A DNA stretch of 48,135 nt, taken from contig JBBSJP010000038.1 in the NCBI GenBank assembly GCA_038257155.1, positions 1 to 48,135 of the forward strand, in the 5' to 3' direction. The notes beneath the pieces were generated by a model, which was not told the origin of the DNA, ran no database searches, and worked only from the letters and a program-made list of their open reading frames with translations. Source of the DNA: JANJTY01 sp038257155 (GTDB taxonomy: Bacteria; Pseudomonadota; Gammaproteobacteria; Xanthomonadales; Xanthomonadaceae). The translations under genes and the position numbers were made by a program. Below, in pieces: positions 41,733-48,135 of the stretch. Numbering within the stretch: position 1 is the first letter of the stretch; each line of letters begins with the position of its first letter.

Positions 41733-42203
41733 ATGCGTGCCAGACTGATCGCTGTAGGTTCGGGCATGCCCGACTGGGTTCAAACCGGCTACGCCGATTA
41801 CGCCAGACGCTTGTCGCACTGGCTACCGCTGGACCTGGTCGAGATTGCACCCGGCCTGCGCGGCAGAAATCGTGACGCCAAGCGTGCCGTCTCGGAAGAA
41901 GGCTCACGTGTGCTGGCCGCCCTTCCCAAGGGCGCGCACGTGGTGCTGCTGGACGCGCGCGGCAAATCCCACTCGAGTGAGGACCTGGCCAGGCGTCTGG
42001 AAAGCTGGCGGCAGCTTGGCTGCGATCTTGCCTTTCTGGTTGGTGGACCAGAGGGCCACGCGCCCGACGTGGAAGCCGCTGCGCGCGAGCGCTGGTCGTT
42101 GGGGCCGCTGACCTTGCCGCATCCGCTGGTGCGAATTGTGCTGGCTGAGCAGCTGTATCGGGCGGCGGCGATTGTGGCGAATCATCCATACCATCGAGGC
42201 TAG
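41733..42203 (+). CDS. rlmH: 23S rRNA (pseudouridine1915-N3)-methyltransferase
   Basis: A SPOUT methyltransferase acting on helix 69 of 23S rRNA in assembled 70S ribosomes. The 156-residue protein is of normal length and shows the C-terminal knot: AFLVGGPEGHAPDV (SAM-binding glycine loop) and LPHPLVRIVLAEQLYRAAAIVANHPYHRG, the invariant RlmH end. It closes the holA-nadD-rsfS-rlmH run; a large palindromic repeat begins about 40 bp after its stop. Confidence 0.97.
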   Translation: MRARLIAVGSGMPDWVQTGYADYARRLSHWLPLDLVEIAPGLRGRNRDAKRAVSEEGSRVLAALPKGAHVVLLDARGKSHSSEDLARRLESWRQLGCDLAFLVGGPEGHAPDVEAAARERWSLGPLTLPHPLVRIVLAEQLYRAAAIVANHPYHRG

Positions 42204-42243
42204 ATTTTTGTCCTGTCGGGACTAGCAAAAGCCCGGTGCGCTG

Positions 42244-42509
42244 TTGGAGGGCGGATCTTGATTCGCCAATGCGGGGTGGTTGTGTTCTTCGCTTCATCAA
42301 CAGCAAAAACAAAAGCAAGAGCAACAGCAGGATCAAGAGCTTTCGTGCCCCTTCGGGGCCACGAGTCACTTTCTCTTGCTTGTCCAAGAGAAAGTGACTC
42401 GCTGCCCGCAGGGCGCGAAAGCTGTTGATCCTGATCTGGATACTGCTGTTGATCATTGCAGCGAAAATCCGGCGCATCGCAATGGCGGATCAGGATCCGC
42501 CCTCCAACG
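42244..42509. repeat. 266-bp near-palindromic element (giant inverted repeat)
   Basis: The outermost arms are GTTGGAGGGCGGATC at 42244 and its complement GATCCGCCCTCCAAC ending at 42509. Pairing continues inwards with mismatches (TCGCCAATGCGG against the CGCAATGGCGGA strand; GATCAAGAGCTTTCG against CGAAAGCTGTTGATC) to a perfect 17-bp centre, CGAGTCACTTTCTCTTG (42363-42379), 6-base loop, CAAGAGAAAGTGACTCG (42386-42402). A secondary hairpin GCCCCTTCGGGGC lies in the left arm. It fills most of the 402-bp gap between rlmH and the SGNH esterase. Frames open across it on both strands are low-complexity by-products. It looks like a non-autonomous repeat of MITE/BIME type; no transposase is nearby. 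Confidence 0.88.
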
Positions 42510-42605
42510 AAGACCAGGCCGAGTCCCGCAAGTTGGCGGATGAGCATCTGAACGCGATGTCAGACCAGCGCCGAGAACCGACCGCTCGGCCAAAGCACCT
42601 TCCGA

Positions 42606-43277
42606 CTAGCGTCCCAGTCGCTCCAAAGCAACCGGCAGCGCCAGCGCCGCCCACTCCGAGTACAACGCCGCCGACGGATGCAACCCATCCTCAGCCACCA
42701 TCGACGCCTCAGCACCTCGCGTGCGACTCACCGGCGCGATATCGACAAAGGCCACGCCATGCGAGGCAGATATCTCGCGCTTGGCCGCGTTGTAGCCATC
42801 AAGCTGTGCCGACACAGCAGCCAGATCACGTCCCGACTTGGCGCCAAACGGCGTTATGCCCCAGTCCGGAATCGCCAGCACGATAACCCGATCGGCGCGT
42901 CCGCCTGCCAAGGCAAGGGCTCGCTGCAGCAAGCGCTCGAACTCGGGGCGAAAGTCGTCCACAGACCGCCCGCGGTACTGGTTGTTGACGCCGATCAGCA
43001 GGCTGACAAAATCCCAGTCGCCGAGCGGCTCCTGCTCGTCCATCGCAGCGGACAGTTCGTCGGTGGTCCAGCCAGTGCGGGCAATGATGCGCGGATTGTC
43101 GATCACGATGCCGCGCTCGCCCAGGGCGGCGGCGAGCTGCATCGGCCAGCGACCTGCTTCGGCTACCGATTCGCCAATGGTGTACGAGTCCCCCAGTGCC
43201 AGGTAGCGCAAGCCATCAGCCTGTGCTGAACCCGCGGACATGAGCACGGCCATGGCGAACGTGCCTCTAAGCCACAT
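42606..43277 (-). CDS. exported SGNH/GDSL-family esterase
   Basis: A 223-residue hydrolase with a signal peptide (cleavage after AQA, about residue 20). SGNH blocks: GDSYT with nucleophile S31, the block III-type GVNNQYRG (usual GxND), and DGLHPSAALY with the catalytic aspartate and histidine. Related to TesA/arylesterase-type enzymes that hydrolyse short esters or thioesters in the periplasm. Its start overlaps the end of the aminotransferase gene by 11 bases, so it is probably translated from the same message. The substrate is not predictable. Confidence 0.9.
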   Translation of the reverse strand: MWLRGTFAMAVLMSAGSAQADGLRYLALGDSYTIGESVAEAGRWPMQLAAALGERGIVIDNPRIIARTGWTTDELSAAMDEQEPLGDWDFVSLLIGVNNQYRGRSVDDFRPEFERLLQRALALAGGRADRVIVLAIPDWGITPFGAKSGRDLAAVSAQLDGYNAAKREISASHGVAFVDIAPVSRTRGAEASMVAEDGLHPSAALYSEWAALALPVALERLGR

Positions 43278-44508
43278 GACGGCGCTGTCCGGCGCGTTCC
43301 GCAGCGCGGCCCAGGGCGCGCTCGATGCGGCGGAACACTTCTGACACTTCGCTCGCCTCCGGCAGCAAGGTGACGCGGAAGTGGTTGCGGTATGGCACGT
43401 TGAAGCTGTTGCCCGGCACGATCAGCACGTCTTCGTTTTCCAGCATGTCGAGGGCGAAGGCGTGATCGTCGAAGCCCGGCAGTCGCTCCACGTTCACTCC
43501 GGGAAAGGCGTACAGCGCTGCCTGTGGTGCAACCAGATCAAGAAATTCGCTTGCCGCGCAAGCCTCCATTACCGCATTGCGCGATTCGTACAGGCGCCCG
43601 CCTGGCGCGGTCAGTTCCGAGATCGTGTCCGGCCCGTTCAAGGCGGCGGGAATCGCCCATTGACCCGGAACGTTTGCACACAAGCGCAGCGCGCCAAGCA
43701 GGTCTAGCGAATGCTGGTATTCGGCGGTCCTTCGATGGTCGCCCGACAGAGCCATCCATCCGACACGATATCCGCAGGCGCGGTGCACCTTCGACAGGCC
43801 GCCGAAGCTCAGGCAGGGATGCGCACCAGCAAGCGGCGCCAAGGGCTCGAACTTCGCGTCGTCGTAAAGGATTCCGTCATAGATCTCGTCTGCCATCAGC
43901 AGCAGGCGATGGCGCTTGGCGAGGTCGACCAGCTTCTGCATCAGGGCGCGCGGATAGCTGGCGCCGGTCGGGTTGTTCGGATTGATCAGCACCAGGGCGC
44001 GGGTGCGCGGGCCGACCAGGGTTTCAATCTCGTCCGGGTCGGGAAGGAAGTCGTTGTCCGGGCGGCAGGCGTAATAGCGCGGGTAGCCATCGTTGAGCAG
44101 GGTCGCGGCGCTCCACAGCGGATAGTCCGGGCTGGGCAACAGTACTTCATCGCCCGGATTGAGCAGGGCGCGAAGAGATATATCGATCAGCTCGGACACG
44201 CCGTTGCCGAGGAACACGTGTTCCGGGCTGAGGTTGCTGACGCCGCGCCGGTGGTGCTGGGCGGCCACCGCCTCGCGCGCCTCAGGCAAGCCCTGCTGGT
44301 GGCAGTAGGGGTCGCTTTGCGCGATATGGCCCGCGATGGCGGCCTGGATGTGTTCGGGGGCGCGAAAGCCAAAGGCGCCGGGGTTGCCGATATTGAGCTT
44401 GATCAGGTGCCGACCCTGGCCCTCGAGTTCGCGGGCGCGACGCGCCAGTTCACCGCGAATTTCGTAGCGGACTTCGGACAAGCGTTGACAGGCGCGCAGC
44501 TGGGGCAT
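43267..44508 (-). CDS. AlaA-like class I/II aminotransferase
   Basis: A 413-residue fold-type I PLP enzyme close to E. coli AlaA (405), which makes alanine from pyruvate and glutamate. Visible are LNIGNPGAFGF at the N terminus, GNGVSELIDISLRALL, LLPSPDYPLWSA, INPNNPTG (N for the cofactor), ADEIYDGILYDD, the Schiff-base lysine K240 in SFGGLSKVHRACGYRVGW, and the C-terminal arginine in NHFRVTLLPE. The frame stays open 57 codons upstream, but ATG at 44508 begins the conserved part. It diverges from the glycine riboswitch-gcvP unit; the 171-bp gap carries both promoters. Confidence 0.9.
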   Translation of the reverse strand: MPQLRACQRLSEVRYEIRGELARRARELEGQGRHLIKLNIGNPGAFGFRAPEHIQAAIAGHIAQSDPYCHQQGLPEAREAVAAQHHRRGVSNLSPEHVFLGNGVSELIDISLRALLNPGDEVLLPSPDYPLWSAATLLNDGYPRYYACRPDNDFLPDPDEIETLVGPRTRALVLINPNNPTGASYPRALMQKLVDLAKRHRLLLMADEIYDGILYDDAKFEPLAPLAGAHPCLSFGGLSKVHRACGYRVGWMALSGDHRRTAEYQHSLDLLGALRLCANVPGQWAIPAALNGPDTISELTAPGGRLYESRNAVMEACAASEFLDLVAPQAALYAFPGVNVERLPGFDDHAFALDMLENEDVLIVPGNSFNVPYRNHFRVTLLPEASEVSEVFRRIERALGRAAERAGQRRHVA

Positions 44509-44653
44509 GGGAAAACCGTGGACGGGGCGTGAAGGACGCAAGCCTAGCGCAGGCCGGGGGCGCCCGGAAGCAGGGCGTGACGGTCTTGTCGAAGCCAGCA
44601 CACGACCTCGCCAGGCGTCACCTGCCCTCATCGCCGCAAACAGGGCCAACCGG

Positions 44654-44659
44654 TATACT
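44654..44659 (+). promoter_or_regulatory. -10 box of the glycine riboswitch-gcvP transcript
   Basis: TATACT, five of six to consensus, lies about 20 bases ahead of the riboswitch. The region 17 bases upstream has no good -35. Confidence 0.4.
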
Positions 44660-44679
44660 CCAACCCGCTCGATGCACAC

Positions 44680-44857
44680 GGTTGGAGAAGCGGAACGGTC
44701 CGCTGCCGAAGGCGTAACGCCCGTAATCGCTCAGGCACCCGTACTACCGTAGGCGAGCAACTCTGGAGAGACCGGCCTTGGAGCCGGCGCCGAAGGTGCA
44801 GCAAGTGCAAAGGCCCCGGCCCCTGCGCTTCAAACTCTCAGGCAAAAGGACAGAGGG
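44680..44857 (+). ncRNA. tandem glycine riboswitch
   Basis: Two glycine-type aptamers in a row. The first (about 44682-44753) has GGAGAAGCGG, GCCGAAGGCGTAACGC and CGCTCAGGCACCCG. The second (about 44761-44857) has CTCTGGAGAGACCGG, GCGCCGAAGGTGCAGC and the hallmark AAACTCTCAGGCAAAAGGACAGAGG. Glycine binding normally turns on the glycine cleavage genes. The 139 bases to gcvP hold further hairpins (CCTGCG/CGCAGG, about 44892-44920; GGAAC/GTTCC; GGGCC/GGCCC just before the start), one of which is probably the expression platform, more likely acting on translation since no T run follows. Confidence 0.93.
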
Positions 44858-44996
44858 GCAAGCAGGGATTTCGAGCGGCGAAAGCCGCGAGCCTGCGTTC
44901 GAGCGCCAGCTCGTCGCAGGAACGGAGTTCCCGAACGCCGCGCGCATGCAAGCGCGCGGGCCGGAACGGCCCCATCCAACTTCGGACGCCTCTACC

Positions 44997-47903
44997 ATGA
45001 CCCAGCCCTCGCTGCGCGCCCTCGAACACCACGACGCCTTCATCGAACGCCATATCGGCCCCAACGAGGCCGAGATCAGCCACATGCTGGGCCTGCTTGG
45101 CTTTGATTCACTCGATGCGATGACCGATGCCATCGTGCCGGGATCGATCAAGTCCAAGGCGCCGCTGGCCTTGCCGGCCGCGATCAGCGAGGTGGAGGCG
45201 ATCGCCAAGATCCGCGCCATCGCGCAGCAGAACCAGGTGTTCCGCAGCTTCATCGGCCAAGGCTATTACGGTACCCACACGCCCAACGTCATCCTGCGCA
45301 ACGTGCTGGAGAACCCCGCCTGGTACACGGCTTACACGCCTTACCAGGCCGAGATTTCGCAGGGCCGCATGGAGGCGCTGATCAACTTCCAGACGATGTG
45401 CGCCGATCTCACCGGCATGGAGATCGCCAACGCCTCCCTGCTCGACGAGGCCACCGCCGCTGCCGAAGCCATGACCCTGGCCAAGCGCTCGGCCAAGTCG
45501 AAGTCGAACCTGTTCTTTGTTTCCAAGGATGTGCATCCGCAGACGCTCGAAGTGCTGCGCACGCGCGCCGAACCGCTCGGCATCGAACTGCATGTCGGCG
45601 AAGACGCCGAAGGCGCGAACGTGGACGCGTTCGGCGCCCTGCTGCAGTACCCGAACAGCTTTGGCCAGATCAATGACTACGCCGCGCTGGCCGATGCCGT
45701 GCATGCACGCGGCGGCCTGGTGGCGGTGGCGACCGACCTGCTCGCGCTGACCCTGATCACGCCGCCGGGTGAATGGGGTGCCGACATCGTGGTCGGTAAT
45801 TCGCAGCGTTTCGGCGTTCCGTTCGGCTTCGGCGGTCCGCATGCCGCCTTCATGGCCTGCCGCGATGCCTACAAGCGCTCGATGCCGGGCCGCCTGATCG
45901 GTGTGTCGATCGATGCCGAAGGCAAGCCGGCCTATCGCCTCACCCTGCAGACGCGCGAGCAGCACATCCGCCGCGAGAAGGCGACCTCCAACATCTGCAC
46001 CGCGCAGGTGCTGCTGGCGGTGATGGCGGCGATGTATGCGGTCTACCACGGCCGCGACGGCTTGTTGCGGATCGCGTCGCGCGTGCATCGCCTGGCCTGC
46101 ATCCTGGCCGAGGCACTGCGCGGCGCTGGACACAGCATCGGGCCGGACTTCTTCGACACCCTGCACGTGGTCAGCGTCGATGCCGATGCGATCCACGCCC
46201 GCGCCGCGACGGCACGCATCAACATGCGCCGCATTGATGCCGGCAGCGTCGGCATCAGCCTCGACGAAACCAGCACGCGCGAAGATGTTATTGCTCTGGC
46301 CGGGCTGTTCGGCGTGCAGATCACCGACATCGACGCACTCGATGCCAGCGTGCCCGAGGCCCTGCCCACCGCGCTGAAGCGGCAGTCGAATTTCCTCAGC
46401 CATCCGGTGTTCAACACCCACCACAGCGAGCACGAAATGCTGCGCTATCTGCGCTCGCTGGCGGACAAGGACCTGGCGATGGATCGCACCATGATCCCGC
46501 TCGGTTCCTGCACCATGAAGCTAAATGCCACCGCCGAGATGATTCCGGTGACCTGGCCGGAGTTCTCCAATATCCATCCGCTGGCGCCGGCATCGCAGAC
46601 CATCGGCTATCGCAAGCTGATCGACGGCCTGGAGACCATGCTGGTGGAGTGCACCGGCTATGACGCGGTCAGCCTGCAGCCCAATTCCGGCGCGCAGGGC
46701 GAATACGCCGGCCTGCTCGCAATCCGTGCCTGGCACCGCTCGCGCGGACAGGCGCAGCGCGACATCTGCCTGATTCCCGAATCGGCGCACGGCACCAACC
46801 CGGCCAGCGCGCAGATGTGCGGCATGACCGTGGTCGTGACGCGCTGCGATGCCAAGGGCAACGTCGACCTGGCCGACATCCGCGAGAAAGCGGAAAAATA
46901 CAGCGACCGCCTGGCCGCGCTGATGATCACCTACCCGTCCACGCACGGCGTGTTCGAAGAGGACGTCGTCGGCATCTGCGAGGTCATCCACCAGCACGGT
47001 GGCCAGGTCTACACCGATGGCGCCAACCTCAATGCGCTGGTCGGCGTGGCCAAGCCCGGCCAGTGGGGTTCGGATGTGTCGCACCTCAACCTGCACAAGA
47101 CCTTTTGCATCCCGCACGGCGGCGGCGGCCCGGGCGTCGGCCCGTGCGCGGTCAAGGCGCACCTCGCACCGTTCCTGCCGTCCGCTTTGCCCCCTCTCCC
47201 CACGGGAGAGGGCCGGGGTGAGGGGCAAACCTCGCCCGCTGTCGGAATGGTTTCAGCCGCCACCTTCGGCAGCGCCAGCATCCTGCCGATCAGCTGGATG
47301 TACATCGTGCTGATGGGCGCGGCTGGCTTGCGTCGCGCCACCCAGGTGGCCCTGCTCAATGCCAACTACGTTGCGCGTCGTCTGGCGAAGCATTACCGCA
47401 CGCTTTACACCGGCCGCAATGGCCTGGTCGCGCACGAGTGCATCCTCGACCTGCGCCCGCTGAAGGACGCCACCGGCATCGGTGCGGAGGATGTCGCCAA
47501 GCGCCTCATCGACTTCGGCTTCCATGCGCCGACCCTGAGTTTCCCCGTTGCCGGCACCCTGATGGTGGAGCCAACCGAGAGCGAGTCGCTGCACGAACTG
47601 GACCGCTTCATCGACGCCATGATCCAGATCCGCGAGGAGATCCGCGCGGTCGAGGAAGGCCGCATGGATCGTGAGCACAATCCGCTCAAGAACGCGCCGC
47701 ACACCGCCACCATGGCGATGGCCGCCGACTGGCCGCATCCTTACTCGCGCGAGGCCGCGGTGTTCCCGCTGGCAACCCTGCGGCAGCAGAAGTACTGGCC
47801 GCCGGTGGCGCGCGTCGACAACGTCTACGGCGACAAGAACATCATGTGCGCCTGCATTCCGGTAGATGCCTATCGCGACAGCGAGGAGGCCGCGTCGGCC
47901 TGA
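44997..47903 (+). CDS. gcvP: glycine dehydrogenase (decarboxylating), P protein of the glycine cleavage system
   Basis: Decarboxylates glycine on PLP and passes the aminomethyl group to the lipoyl H protein. The 968-residue homodimer-type protein holds both P-protein halves: N-terminal FIERHIGPNEAEISHMLGLLG, GQGYYGTHTPNVILRNVLENPAWYTAYTPYQ (read as separate conserved blocks), and C-terminal PLP region SDVSHLNLHKTFCIPHGGGGPG with the Schiff-base lysine K701. Residues about 730-745 (LPPLPTGEGRGEG) are not part of the family: they translate a palindromic repeat at 47186-47229. The sequence resumes normally at MVSAATFGSASILPISW. ATG at 44997 is the family start but has no clear Shine-Dalgarno. 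gcvT and gcvH are not in the window. Confidence 0.96.
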   Translation: MTQPSLRALEHHDAFIERHIGPNEAEISHMLGLLGFDSLDAMTDAIVPGSIKSKAPLALPAAISEVEAIAKIRAIAQQNQVFRSFIGQGYYGTHTPNVILRNVLENPAWYTAYTPYQAEISQGRMEALINFQTMCADLTGMEIANASLLDEATAAAEAMTLAKRSAKSKSNLFFVSKDVHPQTLEVLRTRAEPLGIELHVGEDAEGANVDAFGALLQYPNSFGQINDYAALADAVHARGGLVAVATDLLALTLITPPGEWGADIVVGNSQRFGVPFGFGGPHAAFMACRDAYKRSMPGRLIGVSIDAEGKPAYRLTLQTREQHIRREKATSNICTAQVLLAVMAAMYAVYHGRDGLLRIASRVHRLACILAEALRGAGHSIGPDFFDTLHVVSVDADAIHARAATARINMRRIDAGSVGISLDETSTREDVIALAGLFGVQITDIDALDASVPEALPTALKRQSNFLSHPVFNTHHSEHEMLRYLRSLADKDLAMDRTMIPLGSCTMKLNATAEMIPVTWPEFSNIHPLAPASQTIGYRKLIDGLETMLVECTGYDAVSLQPNSGAQGEYAGLLAIRAWHRSRGQAQRDICLIPESAHGTNPASAQMCGMTVVVTRCDAKGNVDLADIREKAEKYSDRLAALMITYPSTHGVFEEDVVGICEVIHQHGGQVYTDGANLNALVGVAKPGQWGSDVSHLNLHKTFCIPHGGGGPGVGPCAVKAHLAPFLPSALPPLPTGEGRGEGQTSPAVGMVSAATFGSASILPISWMYIVLMGAAGLRRATQVALLNANYVARRLAKHYRTLYTGRNGLVAHECILDLRPLKDATGIGAEDVAKRLIDFGFHAPTLSFPVAGTLMVEPTESESLHELDRFIDAMIQIREEIRAVEEGRMDREHNPLKNAPHTATMAMAADWPHPYSREAAVFPLATLRQQKYWPPVARVDNVYGDKNIMCACIPVDAYRDSEEAASA
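47186..47229. repeat. REP-like palindrome inside gcvP
   Basis: The 44-bp element has inverted ends TTTGCCCC (47186-47193) and GGGGCAAA (47222-47229) and an inner perfect hairpin CCCTCTCCC-CAC-GGGAGAGGG. Its sequence, of the kind CCCTCTCCC..GGGAGAGGG..GGGTGAGGG, is a repeat I recall as widespread in proteobacterial intergenic DNA. Here it is read in frame in gcvP. Confidence 0.85.
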
Positions 47904-48135
47904 TTGCGGAAACGCACGGAAGTTCGTCGCGCCTTGCGCTTGCCGCAAAGCCCGGCGCGATCATCCGCGCCCCCTCATGAAATGTCCGGGCTATGAGCGT
48001 GCGCGGCAGAAGGAAAACCGCGCCGATAGCCTGTCTCGAACGGGCTTCCTGCGGGGCGAGCGCGATGTCGTGAAGCGAACGGGTGCCTCAGGCGTCCCCA
48101 CCGTGGCGAGCGTCAGAGCGCAACGGAGGCTTGGA
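47904..48135. other. region after gcvP to the window edge
   Basis: No established gene. A reading frame opens at ATG 47977 on the plus strand and is still open at the edge (53 codons, rich in R, A and G, no Shine-Dalgarno, no motif I recognise), so it is more likely repeat or chance than a gene. No clear terminator for gcvP is visible; GCTTGCCGCAAAGC near 47939 could form only a weak hairpin. Confidence 0.4.

Noticed and set aside
42425..42886. 153-codon plus-strand frame with a hydrophobic start and proline-rich tail
   Set aside because: Its first part is the right arm of the palindromic element and its end is antisense to the SGNH esterase.
45108..46433. 441-codon minus-strand frame
   Set aside because: Antisense shadow of gcvP.

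Overview
This is a high-GC chromosomal segment with tightly packed, mostly housekeeping genes. Gene order (tRNA-Tyr/Gly/Thr next to the expected tuf locus; lolB-ispE-tRNA-Gln-prs-rplY-pth-ychF divergent from hemA-prfA; holA-nadD-rsfS-rlmH) and protein sequence (for example GcvP) point to a gammaproteobacterium of the Lysobacterales (Xanthomonadales). The genus cannot be named from sequence reading alone. No phage, IS transposase, plasmid gene or CRISPR array was seen.

Left part (1-8520, minus strand): a long co-directional block runs from a TPR protein through lolB, ispE, tRNA-Gln, prs, rplY, pth and ychF to a bacterial voltage-gated sodium-type channel, followed by tRNA-Tyr, -Gly and -Thr. 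Divergently, hemA, prfA and a class PPK2 polyphosphate kinase run rightward (8647-11787). A secreted multidomain N-acetylmuramoyl-L-alanine amidase follows.

14212-25169 (minus strand): tsaE and the fused NAD(P)H-hydrate repair enzyme; tgt and queA (queuosine); then an apparent operon of ABC-2 exporter ATPase, permease, a membrane-anchored or exported amidohydrolase with a CIA30-like tail, and a DesK/DesR-type two-component pair. A glycerophosphodiesterase-like lipoprotein lies upstream of it.

25501-36011: a class III aminotransferase behind a structured leader, a P-loop ATPase of unknown role, and a YihG-like acyltransferase. Facing them is a minus-strand envelope cluster: a secreted PPC-like protein, a secreted DUF1573-like protein, an FN3-like lipoprotein and a lipoprotein joining a sulfatase-like domain to TPRs. 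maeB (malic enzyme plus phosphotransacetylase-like domain) is next.

36146-48135: a GT-C-like membrane protein and a GT2-GtrA fusion, then holA-nadD-rsfS-rlmH, an SGNH esterase, an AlaA-like aminotransferase, and gcvP behind a tandem glycine riboswitch.

The least ordinary content is in non-coding repeats rather than genes: (i) a 266-bp near-palindromic element after rlmH; (ii) a three-copy array of multi-hairpin units between ispE and tRNA-Gln; (iii) short arrays of degenerate heptamers in several gaps of the minus-strand operons, one of which forms the C-terminal codons of queA; and (iv) a 44-bp REP-like palindrome lying in frame inside gcvP. I did not find a clearly new defence or metabolic system. 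The best candidates for undescribed biology are the exporter/amidohydrolase/DesKR operon, the TPR-sulfatase envelope cluster and the aminotransferase leader.
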